Below are positions 1 to 6,800 of a stretch of DNA of 10,808 nucleotides, piece after piece. This DNA comes from CAZPMT01 sp964587655 (GTDB lineage: Bacteria > Hydrogenedentota > Hydrogenedentia > Hydrogenedentales > SLHB01), in NCBI GenBank assembly GCA_964587655.1, contig CAZPMT010000163.1:1-10808 (forward strand), given 5' to 3'. Each line of letters starts with the position of its first letter. Position 1 is the first letter of the stretch. The notes beneath the pieces were generated by a model. It saw only the letters and a list, made by a program, of their open reading frames with translations, was not told the origin of the DNA and did not search any database. Position numbers and translations under genes: made by a program.

Positions 1-653
1 TTATACTACATCTGACGGCCCGATTTGTTACAAGTGGTGAGAAATCCGGGCTAAGTCAATAGAGTGAATCTTCTCGACATAAACATGCTTAATGCTAATA
101 TCTTGCGATTTTGTTAATCAAATCACCCTTGTTTCGCGATGTGACCCCTGAAACCGAACCCAAACGCCGCATTGTCGAGTAGCGGCATTTGCGGGCTTAG
201 CCTCGAACAGTGGCGGACCGCATGTGTCGCACGAGTTCGGTCAGGCTTCTTCCGTGACCCCTCGTTTCGCAGCAACGGCACGCGCACTCAACCCGATGCT
301 GAAAGCTGTCGGCCCGAAGGCTTGGAGACCCGAAACCGGAGCCTTTGTCCCGCCATGCACCGTCCACCAGCCACCGACCGTCATCCGTAACACCGCGTGC
401 GCCATCCGCTTACCTACAGCCTACAGCCTTCAGCCTACAGCCTAACAGTGGAACGCCGTGGGCTAATATATAGAGGGTGTTGATGACGCGGGGCGAGATG
501 TCGGCCTCGACCGGGTAGTCTGCTCCCGTTTACAACCACGGTTTCGGCGGTCCGGGGAAATCCGGAGAGCCTGGATCTATGCACTCGGTAGGTATTGAAT
601 TATCAGGTCTTGTGGGAAACATGGGGACGCTGCCCAGATTACGTTGATTGTGG
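1..653. other. Intergenic region without a recognisable gene
   Basis: No open frame here resembles a protein family I know; the short frames between about 172 and 445 have no ribosome-binding site and arginine/proline-rich low-information translations. The first 130 bases are clearly more AT-rich than the rest. A heptanucleotide repeat lies at 414-441 and a small inverted repeat (TCCGG and CCGGA around a 6-base loop) near 552-567. I see no tRNA or terminator. Confidence 0.6.
414..441. repeat. 7-bp tandem repeat, four copies of CTACAGC
   Basis: Four head-to-tail heptamers: CTACAGC, CTACAGC, CTTCAGC, CTACAGC, followed by a degenerate CTAACAG. The third copy has one substitution. It lies in a gene-free stretch, so it is a simple intergenic repeat whose copy number may vary between strains. 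No function can be read from it. Confidence 0.8.
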
Positions 654-829
654 GTAACTGTCCAGGTGCCATGCTCCGTATGCGGTAACACATGCACAAA
701 AGATAAAGGACAAAGAACAAAGATGTAAAAGATATCGTCTTAAAGGGCCTCTTGCGTTCCCGGCACTCCTTTGTCCTTTAGCCTTTGTCCTTATTAGCAG
801 GCGAGCGAAGGGAGTAGCTGGACAGTTAC
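654..829. mobile_element. MITE-like element with 12-bp terminal inverted repeats
   Basis: The ends are perfect inverted repeats: GTAACTGTCCAG at 654-665 and its complement CTGGACAGTTAC at 818-829. A 9-bp direct repeat GATTGTGGG flanks it at 646-654 and 830-838; the left copy shares its last base with the terminal repeat, so the exact target duplication is uncertain. Inside is a second perfect inverted repeat, TAAAGGACAAAG at 704-715 and CTTTGTCCTTTA at 769-780, with a further near-copy of the right arm at 783-793. At 176 bp it has no room for a transposase. This fits a non-autonomous miniature inverted-repeat element, though a REP-type palindromic cluster is an alternative. Confidence 0.6.
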
Positions 830-909
830 GATTGTGGGAGCAATACACGGGGAGGAATAACCGAGCCCATCTCACTCCTCAACACGAGCATGATTACGAG
901 TAGTGACAC

Positions 910-938
910 TTGACAATACGAACGCGTAGCGTTAGTAT
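910..938 (+). promoter_or_regulatory. Sigma-70-type promoter of higBA
   Basis: TTGACA at 910-915 (perfect -35), a 17-bp spacer and TAGTAT at 933-938 (-10). Counting about seven bases downstream puts the transcript start on or next to the toxin ATG at 945, and no Shine-Dalgarno lies between. The toxin mRNA is therefore predicted to be leaderless. The operator palindrome fills the spacer and -10 box, the usual place for antitoxin autorepression. Confidence 0.75.
917..937. promoter_or_regulatory. Probable HigA operator palindrome
   Basis: A 21-bp imperfect palindrome with arms TACGAACGC and GCGTTAGTA around a 3-bp centre; eight of nine arm positions pair. It covers the promoter spacer and most of the -10 element, so a bound protein would block RNA polymerase. 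HigA antitoxins of known higBA modules repress their own promoter by binding such palindromes; assigning this site to the HigA encoded here is inference. Confidence 0.65.
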
Positions 939-944
939 GCGGCT

Positions 945-1226
945 ATGGCGATACGGTCGTTCAAGTGCGCCGATACGCAGAGACTATTCGGCGGCCGGCG
1001 TATCAGGCGGTTCGTGCATATCGAGCCGGTGGCCATGCGCAAGCTGGCGATGCTGAACCGGGCAGGGAAACTGGACGACCTGCGCGTGCCGCCAGGCAAT
1101 CGTCTGGAAGCCTTGAAGGGCGGCCGAGCCGGGCAGCACAGCGTCCGCGTCAACGACCAGTATCGCGTGTGCTTCGTGTGGACGGCGGAAGGTCCGAAGG
1201 ACGTTGAGATCGTGGACTACCATTGA
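945..1226 (+). CDS. higB: HigB-type toxin (RelE/ParE superfamily mRNA interferase)
   Basis: The 93-residue protein is the usual HigB length and matches the plasmid-maintenance killer family throughout: RSFKCADTQRLF at the N-terminus, the VPPGNRLEALKG core (about residues 48-59), the QHSVRVNDQYRVCF segment and the VEIVDYH end. HigB toxins cleave mRNA in translating ribosomes and are neutralised by HigA. The ATG at 945 is chosen because family members begin just before this F-K-C motif and the promoter -10 box ends seven bases upstream. No ribosome-binding site is visible. The toxin-first order, with the antitoxin 12 bases downstream, is typical of higBA. The gene looks intact, and expression should be held down by HigA at the overlapping operator. 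Family assignment is firm; activity is inferred. Confidence 0.93.
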   Translation: MAIRSFKCADTQRLFGGRRIRRFVHIEPVAMRKLAMLNRAGKLDDLRVPPGNRLEALKGGRAGQHSVRVNDQYRVCFVWTAEGPKDVEIVDYH

Positions 1227-1238
1227 CGGAGAAACATC

Positions 1239-1556
1239 ATGCGCAAAGTTCGTTATCCGCACCCCGGTGAGATTTTGCTGGAGGAATTCCTGAAGCCGAT
1301 GGGCATCACGCAATACCGGCTGGCCAAGGAAATCGGCGTGCCGCAGCGCCGCATCGGCGAAATCGTGGCGGGTACCCGCGCGGTCACCGCGGATACGGGC
1401 CTCCGCCTGTCGCGGTTCTTCGGCATGTCCGAGGGTTTCTGGATCGGCTTGCAGTCAGACTACGACGCGGCCAAAACCAAGGACTCGCTTGCCAAGACGC
1501 TGGCGAAGATCAAGCCATGGTCCCACCGCGAAGTCCACTCGCGTATTTCCGCCTAG
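1239..1556 (+). CDS. higA: HigA-type antitoxin, XRE-family DNA-binding protein
   Basis: A 105-residue HigA antitoxin. HPGEILLEEFLKPMGIT at residues 8-24 is the family signature, followed by a Cro/C1 helix-turn-helix at roughly residues 23-46 (QYRLAKEIGVPQRRIGEIVAG) and the region TADTGLRLSRFFGMSEGFW that closes the fold. The last 20 or so residues are a lysine-rich tail, somewhat longer than in many HigA proteins. It should bind and inactivate HigB and repress transcription from the palindrome at 917-937. GGAGA at 1228-1232 lies six bases before the ATG and starts right after the toxin stop, so the two genes form one transcript with the antitoxin translated from its own site. Confidence 0.93.
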   Translation: MRKVRYPHPGEILLEEFLKPMGITQYRLAKEIGVPQRRIGEIVAGTRAVTADTGLRLSRFFGMSEGFWIGLQSDYDAAKTKDSLAKTLAKIKPWSHREVHSRISA

Positions 1557-1677
1557 TCCATTTGGCACGGAGGATCGCGTCCCCTATTCGCCGTTCTGAC
1601 CCGAAATCCGCGCTAGACTGCGTGCAGGAATGAGACCCCGACGGCGCGGCGCCGCACCCAATGAAGGAGACACGGGA

Positions 1678-2868
1678 ATGATAACAGATACGGTTTCGGA
1701 ACGGATGCGCTGGTGGATCGAGGCGCGGTTTGGAATGTTCATTCATTGGGGCCTGTACTCGATGCCGGGCCGCGGGGAATGGATCATGTATCAGGAACAC
1801 ATTCCCAACGACGAATACGCGAAGCTGGCGGAACAGTTCCAGCCGCGTCACTTCAACGCGCGCGATTGGGTTTCCTCGGCCCAGGACGCCGGCATGCGCT
1901 ATATGGTCTTCACGACGCGCCATCACGACGGGTTTTGCTTGTTCGACAGCCAGGCGTCGGAGTTCACCGCGCCGAAGACGGCCGCGCGGCGCGACTTCAT
2001 CGCGGAATATGCCGAGGCCTGTCATGCCGCCGGGATGCGGATGGGGTTTTACTATTCGCTCCAAGATTGGCGTTTTCCAGGGCAATTGCCGCCTCTGCCG
2101 ATGAAGGCGGACTCGGTGTACGAGCCCATGGTCGAGCAGGCCCACGCACAGGTGCGTGAACTGTGTACGAACTACGGCAAGGTCGACGTGCTCTGGTACG
2201 ACGGCGGGTTCCCTTCGCACGTCTGGCGCGCGCGCGAGTTGAACGCGATGGTGCGAAGCCTTCAGCCGGACATCATCATGAACGACCGCGCGGGCATTCC
2301 GGAAGATTTCGGCACGCCTGAAAACGTGGTGATCCCTCAGGCGGGCCCGTGGGAAGCGTGTTACACGATGAACGACAGTTGGGGATACGCGTCCGGCGAT
2401 CTCAACTACAAGACGCCCGCATCGCTGCTGCGGTTACTCGCGTCGTGCGTGGCCCAGGGCGGCAATCTCCTGTTGAACGTCGGGCCGGACGGCGAAGGCC
2501 GGTTCCCGCCGCAAGCCGTGGCCACTCTCCGCGCGATCGGCGAGTGGATGCGCGCACACGGAGACGCCGTCTACGGCGCGGGCCGCTCCTGCGTCATAGC
2601 GCCCGCGTTGGGCTGGTCAACGCGCGCGGGCGGCAAGGTCTATCTACTCATCCAGCGCTGGCCGGGCGCGATTCTGCCCTTCGCATGGTGCGGCAGCACG
2701 GTGCGCTCCGCGCGTCTCGTAACGACAGGCCAGACCCTCAAGATCGAACAACGCGGCGACCGGGTTTGGCTGCACGGCCTTCCCGATGAAGCCCCGAACC
2801 CTGACCTGAACGTCGTCGAACTCACATTCGACGGCGAACCCCGCATGCACGACCCCGCGTATACGTAA
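1678..2868 (+). CDS. Alpha-L-fucosidase, glycoside hydrolase family 29
   Basis: A 396-residue GH29 enzyme that hydrolyses terminal alpha-L-fucose from glycans. Family hallmarks: RFGMFIHWGLYS (residues 18-28), YMVFTTRHHDGFCLFD (75-90), GMRMGFYYSLQDW (119-131), and VDVLWYDGG (169-177), where Asp175 is in the position of the catalytic nucleophile. PWEACYTMNDSWGY (224-237) and GGNLLLNVGPDGEG (261-274) are also conserved. Glu215 or Glu226 is a candidate acid/base, not resolved here. A C-terminal beta domain follows from about residue 300. The ATG at 1678 is preferred over one 48 bases upstream because GAAGGAGA at 1663-1670 sits seven bases before it. No signal peptide is present, so it probably acts in the cytoplasm on imported oligosaccharide. 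It lies alone, between a toxin-antitoxin module and an ATPase gene. Confidence 0.93.
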   Translation: MITDTVSERMRWWIEARFGMFIHWGLYSMPGRGEWIMYQEHIPNDEYAKLAEQFQPRHFNARDWVSSAQDAGMRYMVFTTRHHDGFCLFDSQASEFTAPKTAARRDFIAEYAEACHAAGMRMGFYYSLQDWRFPGQLPPLPMKADSVYEPMVEQAHAQVRELCTNYGKVDVLWYDGGFPSHVWRARELNAMVRSLQPDIIMNDRAGIPEDFGTPENVVIPQAGPWEACYTMNDSWGYASGDLNYKTPASLLRLLASCVAQGGNLLLNVGPDGEGRFPPQAVATLRAIGEWMRAHGDAVYGAGRSCVIAPALGWSTRAGGKVYLLIQRWPGAILPFAWCGSTVRSARLVTTGQTLKIEQRGDRVWLHGLPDEAPNPDLNVVELTFDGEPRMHDPAYT

Positions 2869-2894
2869 CAGTTTGTCAAACCGCGACAAACTGT
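2868..2894 (+). terminator. Stem-loop at the end of the fucosidase gene
   Basis: Perfect 10-bp arms ACAGTTTGTC (2868-2877) and GACAAACTGT (2885-2894) enclose a 7-base loop, beginning at the last base of the fucosidase stop codon. No T-run follows, so it is not a canonical intrinsic terminator. It may instead be an mRNA 3'-end stabiliser, or a dyad bound by a regulator. Confidence 0.5.
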
Positions 2895-2956
2895 GAGGAA
2901 CACCTCGATCGGCGATCGCCCCTCAGCCCGTTCTTCGGGAATCACCCCCACACTCC

Positions 2957-2985
2957 TTGCAATTCTTCCACGCAATGGATAAAAT
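2957..2985 (+). promoter_or_regulatory. Sigma-70-type promoter of the ATPase gene
   Basis: TTGCAA at 2957-2962, a 17-bp spacer and TAAAAT at 2980-2985. The expected transcript start coincides with the ATG at 2992, and there is no Shine-Dalgarno before that codon, so the mRNA is predicted to be leaderless. This is the same arrangement as the toxin promoter at 910-938. Confidence 0.6.
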
Positions 2986-2991
2986 GCAGTC

Positions 2992-4164
2992 ATGGTTCCG
3001 CGAAGAATAGAGTCCGCAATACGAGCCGCATTGAGCCGTCAAGCTGCCGTAGCGCTTATCGGCCCTCGCCAGGTAGGCAAGACAACTCTGGCAATTGACA
3101 TTTCCGAGAAGACAGACTCATTGTATCTGGACCTGGAAGACAGAGCAGACCGGGAGAAGCTATCCGACCCGGCCCTTTTCCTGAGCCAATATGAAGACCG
3201 CCTCGTCGTGCTCGACGAGATACATCGCGTGCCGGAGCTTTTCCAGACGCTTCGTGGTCTGATTGATAAGGGCCGTCGAAGCGGAAAACGGAACGGGCGA
3301 TTCTTGCTCTTGGGTTCGGCCTCCATCGACCTCTTGCGCCAATCGGGGGAGAGCCTCGCAGGCCGCATTGCCTATATCGATATGGGGCCGTTCGATATTT
3401 TGGAAGTAGGTGCTGGCCAAGCCAAGATCACGAATCTGTGGGTTCGTGGCGGCTATCCGGACAGCTACCTGGCCGCCGGCAATGAAGAGAGCCTTGCTCT
3501 TCGCAAGGATTTCATCCGGACCTATCTTGAGCGGGACGTCCCTATGTTCGGGCCGCGTATACCCGCGGAGACTCTGGAACGATTGTGGACGATGCTGGCC
3601 CACAGCCAAGGCACGCTGCTGAATGCCTCACGGCTTGCGAGTAGTCTTTCGATAAGCGCCCAGACGGTCACAAGGTATATCGACCTGCTGGTTGACCTGT
3701 TATTGGTGCGACGCCTGCGGCCTTTCCACACCAATTTGAACAAACGCCTGGTGAAGTCGCCCAAAGTCTATGTGCGCGACAGCGGTCTGCTACATGCCCT
3801 GCTCGGGGTCCCGGATTACAACGCCCTTTGCGGCCACCCGGTCGTCGGCGCTAGCTGGGAGGGTTTTGTCATCGAGAACTTGCTTGCCGCCGCCCCAAGC
3901 CGCACCCATGCGAGCTTCTATCGAACATCGGCAGGCGCGGAAATCGACTTGCTGCTTGAGTTGCCAGGCGGCAAACTCTGGGCAATTGAAATCAAACTGG
4001 GTTCGGCCCCAAAGTGCGAGAAGGGGTTCTACCAAGCCCGGGAAGACGTACAACCGGACAGGTCATTCGTCGTATACTCCGGTCATGACCGTTACCCCAT
4101 TACGACCGAGATTGAGGCAATCAACGTCAAGGAATTGGCTCAGGAGTTGGCCGAGTTACCGTAA
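2992..4164 (+). CDS. AAA_14 / DUF4143 family ATPase
   Basis: A 390-residue protein with the two-part architecture of the AAA_14-DUF4143 family. The ATPase part holds the Walker A motif GPRQVGKTT (residues 24-32), Walker B LVVLDEIH (71-78) and a sensor-like LLLGSAS (105-111). A winged-helix-like stretch lies near 205-235 (LASSLSISAQTVTRYIDLL). The C-terminal DUF4143 domain ends in FYRTSAGAEIDLLLE...WAIEIK (309-335), an E-x-D...E-x-K pattern resembling PD-(D/E)xK nucleases. Length is normal and nothing is broken. Proteins of this family are abundant, often single genes in accessory regions, and their role is poorly defined; nucleic-acid or stress-related functions have been suggested. The start at 2992 has no ribosome-binding site but fits the promoter just upstream. 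It is transcribed convergently with the minus-strand operon. Confidence 0.9.
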   Translation: MVPRRIESAIRAALSRQAAVALIGPRQVGKTTLAIDISEKTDSLYLDLEDRADREKLSDPALFLSQYEDRLVVLDEIHRVPELFQTLRGLIDKGRRSGKRNGRFLLLGSASIDLLRQSGESLAGRIAYIDMGPFDILEVGAGQAKITNLWVRGGYPDSYLAAGNEESLALRKDFIRTYLERDVPMFGPRIPAETLERLWTMLAHSQGTLLNASRLASSLSISAQTVTRYIDLLVDLLLVRRLRPFHTNLNKRLVKSPKVYVRDSGLLHALLGVPDYNALCGHPVVGASWEGFVIENLLAAAPSRTHASFYRTSAGAEIDLLLELPGGKLWAIEIKLGSAPKCEKGFYQAREDVQPDRSFVVYSGHDRYPITTEIEAINVKELAQELAELP

Positions 4165-4186
4165 CCTCGGCCACATCATGGCCGAG
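4149..4186. repeat. Alternating inverted repeats between convergent genes
   Basis: GGCCGAG at 4149-4155, its complement CTCGGCC at 4166-4172 and GGCCGAG again at 4180-4186. The middle copy can pair with either neighbour, giving two mutually exclusive 7-bp stems around the ATPase stop codon. The short convergent gap suggests a termination role, but no T-tract follows on either strand. Confidence 0.4.
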
Positions 4187-4220
4187 CAACGCGCCAGTAT
4201 GGAGGAGCCCAAGAACGGGT

Positions 4221-5132
4221 CTAGTGCTTGGGCGCCTGCTCATTCGCGTATTGTCGGAACAGGTCTTCGATGCCGGCAGCCTTTGCGTCGCCGGAGTGGA
4301 CAATGACACGGTACTGAAGTGCGAGTCTCTCGCCTTTCGCGAGTTTCAGGACGTCGCCTTCAATCCAGTACATGGGTGTCGGTGAGAAGAACCCATAGTC
4401 TCGGGTAAACCACGGAACTGGGTACCAACGGTTGTTCGGATTCTGGAAGATGGCAAGTCCTTCAGTGACGCCGTTGCGCTTTCCCGAATAGTCGCACCAG
4501 GGCGATTTGATGCCGAACGTTCCTTTCTCCGAGGTCGCGCCCTCCGCATTGATCAGCGTACCGCCGGATGCGACACTGAGTTCCGGCATCACGCGCGCCG
4601 AGAACAGGGAATGATTGCTCTTATCGATTCGGATATCGGTGAGCGGTTCCAGGGCGATCTCGAAGTCGATGATCCTGCGCGAATCGTCGGGCGCGGCAAC
4701 AGTCACGCGACGGGAATCGCGCATTATCGGATCCTGCCCCGGCCGCTTCCAAAGGCACTCATCGGTGAATACGGCGCGGTCTCCCTCCGCCTCGACGATC
4801 TTCGGTCCCTGAGACAGGATCTGTCCGCGCTCGTTTCCCTCCTGCCAGTAGTTGCCGCCATTGACCTTGTCGCAACCGAAGAAGAGCGAATGATGGTGCG
4901 GATACGGCTCTGACGTCTCCGTGGTGATTGAGGTCCCCGTGGCCGGTCCGTTCACGGGCCAGAAATACGGATATTTCTGTGATGCCGCGAACTTATACGA
5001 AGTGAAGAGCTTCCCGGATACGGTGATGATGACCTTGTCCTTTTCCAGGCTCGAGCCAACGGGAAGCGCATATACCGGCAGTGAAAGAACCGCTGCCAGC
5101 ATCGCGAGTAAACGGATGCGTCTCGTCTTCAT
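4221..5132 (-). CDS. DUF6807 (PmoA-like) secreted protein
   Basis: A 303-residue protein with a Sec signal peptide: basic MKTRRIR, a hydrophobic core, and probable cleavage after VYA at about residue 22. The mature part matches the DUF6807 family, often annotated as methane oxygenase PmoA although it is unrelated to methane oxidation. Typical motifs are YPYFWPVNGP (54-63), PYPHHHSLFFG (76-86), GGNYWQ (92-97) and SPWCDYSG (210-217). The histidine cluster and conserved tryptophans suggest a carbohydrate- or metal-binding beta fold; the activity is not known to me. The start is supported by GGGAGA seven to eight bases upstream. It begins 18 bases after the stop of the Gfo/Idh/MocA gene and is the last gene of that operon. 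In planctomycete-type genomes these proteins commonly accompany oxidoreductases and sugar hydrolases, which supports a role in polysaccharide use. Confidence 0.85.
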   Translation of the reverse strand: MKTRRIRLLAMLAAVLSLPVYALPVGSSLEKDKVIITVSGKLFTSYKFAASQKYPYFWPVNGPATGTSITTETSEPYPHHHSLFFGCDKVNGGNYWQEGNERGQILSQGPKIVEAEGDRAVFTDECLWKRPGQDPIMRDSRRVTVAAPDDSRRIIDFEIALEPLTDIRIDKSNHSLFSARVMPELSVASGGTLINAEGATSEKGTFGIKSPWCDYSGKRNGVTEGLAIFQNPNNRWYPVPWFTRDYGFFSPTPMYWIEGDVLKLAKGERLALQYRVIVHSGDAKAAGIEDLFRQYANEQAPKH

Positions 5133-5150
5133 ACTGTGTCTCCCTCGCCC

Positions 5151-6389
5151 TCAGAGCGTCCACGGCGCACGCATGGGCCGTTGCAGGTAGCTGTTGGCGT
5201 CTTCATCGCCAACGAACGATTCCTTTTCCGGGTCCCATTTCAGCTTGCGCCCCGTCCACCGTGCAATGTTGCCCAAGTGACAAACCGTGGTGGTCCTGTG
5301 GCCGATCTCGACATCCGCGACAGGTTTCTCCCGCGACCGAATGCAGTCGAGCCAATTCTGCATGTGATCCATGCTCTTGTAAAGATGAACGTCAGAGTCT
5401 TTCAGAGGCTCTTTCGCCAACTCTGCGGGCTTCGCCGCGTACTTTCCGCGATCGATCATGATCTCCCCTTTGTCGCCGACAAACAACCCTCCGCCGGCAG
5501 GTCCCTTGTTGTCCAACTTCAAAACTACACCGTCCGAGTAACGGAAACTCACGGGACATTTCAGCCCTTCGCCTTCAGGCCACACCTCTACGGGACCCGT
5601 CTCGTCCATTCCGAGAGCCCACTGGATGATATCCAACCCGTGCGCACCCCATCCCGTCATCTCTCCGCCTGAATACGGACGGAACGAGATCCAGCCGGCC
5701 TCGGTTCCGCGGACCCGTGGAAGATACAGCTCTTCGTGATACGTGCGCACGGGCGTCTGCCCGAGCCACATGTCCCAATTCAGCCCTTTCGGCACGGGTT
5801 GTTCCGGCAACGTGCATTCCCACGGACTCGGATAGTTGTTTCCGTGCACCGTGTGCACTTTGCCAATGCGCCCGTTGCGCACCAGTTCACACCCGAAGCG
5901 GCACTCCTCCATGGATCGCTGCTGACTGCCGGTTTGGAACACGCGCTTGTTTTTCCGGACGGCATCCACCATCGCCCGGCCTTCTCGCACCGTGAGCGAC
6001 ATGGGTTTCTCGCAGTACACATCCTTGCCGGCTTCGCACGCATGAATACAGTTCAGGGCATGCCAGTGGTCGGGGGTCGCGACAATCACCGCGTCCACAT
6101 CCCGCGATTCCAGCATCTTGCGGTAGTCCAAGTGAGGCTTCCAGCCCTTCCCTTTGAACTCGTCCAGCCGGTTCTGGTTCACGTCGCTGATAGCGACAAT
6201 CTGCATCCCCTTGGGCAGGTCCATCACTTGCCGCGCACGCCGCCCCACGCCGACGTACCCGATTCCCACGCGTTCGTTCGCGCCGAAGACGCGCGAGGGA
6301 ACGATCAGCGGCGATGCCGCTCCCAGCATAATGGAACCCGCACTACGGCCAAGAAACGCCCTGCGCGACAATTCAGTTGCTATGCTCAT
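5151..6389 (-). CDS. Tat-exported Gfo/Idh/MocA family oxidoreductase
   Basis: A 412-residue NAD(P)-dependent dehydrogenase-fold protein. The N-terminus carries a twin-arginine signal, SRRAFLGR at residues 8-15 followed by a hydrophobic stretch to about 35. The Rossmann segment is VGIGYVGVGRRAR (41-53). Further hallmarks are VIVATPDHWHA (101-111) and CEKPM with the Glu-Lys-Pro catalytic motif (126-130). The C-terminal substrate domain has GGEMTGWGAHGLDIIQWAL. Members oxidise or reduce sugars and derivatives; exported Tat members are common in planctomycete-type bacteria and their substrates are rarely known. The frame stays open to an ATG at 6437 that overlaps the preceding stop codon, but the ATG at 6389 has a strong GGAGGAAGGAG directly upstream and gives a normal Tat n-region, so I chose it. 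It is the middle gene of the minus-strand operon. Confidence 0.9.
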   Translation of the reverse strand: MSIATELSRRAFLGRSAGSIMLGAASPLIVPSRVFGANERVGIGYVGVGRRARQVMDLPKGMQIVAISDVNQNRLDEFKGKGWKPHLDYRKMLESRDVDAVIVATPDHWHALNCIHACEAGKDVYCEKPMSLTVREGRAMVDAVRKNKRVFQTGSQQRSMEECRFGCELVRNGRIGKVHTVHGNNYPSPWECTLPEQPVPKGLNWDMWLGQTPVRTYHEELYLPRVRGTEAGWISFRPYSGGEMTGWGAHGLDIIQWALGMDETGPVEVWPEGEGLKCPVSFRYSDGVVLKLDNKGPAGGGLFVGDKGEIMIDRGKYAAKPAELAKEPLKDSDVHLYKSMDHMQNWLDCIRSREKPVADVEIGHRTTTVCHLGNIARWTGRKLKWDPEKESFVGDEDANSYLQRPMRAPWTL

Positions 6390-6433
6390 CTCCTTCCTCC
6401 GGCTCAAGTGCTTCGGGCGGTAGACTAGTATGT

Positions 6434-6643
6434 TCATTCACGGCTGCTTCTTCCCCCAAATTCCAGGACTTGGGGCCGCCGGGTCTCGCGCCATTGCTCC
6501 GGCGTTCCGACTGTCTCGCCCGAGTCCGTTCGAAGCGGATCGGGCAAGGCATACGACGCCACTTTCGATTCGTCGTAGTTGATGGCCGACTCTTCCGCTG
6601 CCGCCATGCTCGTAGCCCCCATGATTATCAGAACCAAACCCAT
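6434..6643 (-). pseudogene. N-terminal fragment of a glucuronoyl esterase (CE15)-like protein
   Basis: The 69-residue frame starts with a short hydrophobic signal-like segment (MGLVLIIMGATSMAAA) and continues with NYDESKVASYALPDPL and WRETRRPQVLEF. This is the characteristic beginning of the CE15 / acetylxylan-esterase-like alpha/beta hydrolases found beside sugar-degradation genes, which normally run to about 400 residues or more. Here the homology stops after LEF, six to eight unrelated residues follow, then TGA; the catalytic serine, acid and histidine regions are absent. The start has a ribosome-binding site (GGGAG, seven to eight bases upstream) and a promoter at 6681-6709. It is the first gene of the operon, 44 bases before the oxidoreductase start. 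Most likely an internal deletion removed the body of the esterase and left the leader in front of the next gene. Confidence 0.7.
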
Positions 6644-6680
6644 TATCTTTCTCCCGTGATGGCCGTCGCCCGGTACGCTG

Positions 6681-6709
6681 ATTATGGTTGTTCGCGTTGG
6701 CGTTCTCAA
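6681..6709 (-). promoter_or_regulatory. Sigma-70-type promoter of the minus-strand operon
   Basis: Read on the minus strand: TTGAGA (6709-6704), a 17-bp spacer and CATAAT (6686-6681), each five of six to consensus. The predicted transcript start is near 6674, giving a leader of about 30 bases with the ribosome-binding site of the esterase fragment. It would drive the fragment, the oxidoreductase and the DUF6807 gene. Confidence 0.6.
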
Positions 6710-6738
6710 GAAAAGAGCCCGCTTTCCAGCCTTCTGTT

Positions 6739-6766
6739 TTGACCCGAAGCAACTACGTGGTATAAT
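6739..6766 (+). promoter_or_regulatory. Near-consensus promoter facing the RHS relic and M64 gene
   Basis: TTGACC at 6739-6744, a 16-bp spacer and a perfect TATAAT at 6761-6766. It is divergent from the operon promoter, about 30 bases away. No intact gene begins soon after it: the first meaningful reading is the RHS relic, and the M64 peptidase starts 375 bases downstream. It could be the orphaned promoter of a lost gene or supply a long leader for the peptidase. Confidence 0.55.
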
Positions 6767-6800
6767 GGGAATGTGCGAGGCTGTAATGGAAGGATGATAG

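Noticed and set aside
414..441. CRISPR-like array
   Set aside because: The units are head-to-tail heptamers without spacers, and no cas genes are present.
1562..1582. Possible sigma-54 promoter before the fucosidase (TGGCACG present)
   Set aside because: The -24 half matches perfectly but the GC needed at -12 is one base out of register and the TTG is missing.
1630..1677. Upstream in-frame start for the fucosidase
   Set aside because: It would add 16 arginine-rich residues that GH29 proteins lack, and the Shine-Dalgarno at 1663-1670 serves the ATG at 1678.
6390..6437. Upstream in-frame start for the Gfo/Idh/MocA gene overlapping the esterase fragment stop
   Set aside because: It has no good ribosome-binding site and would put 16 extra residues before the Tat signal; the ATG at 6389 has a strong site.
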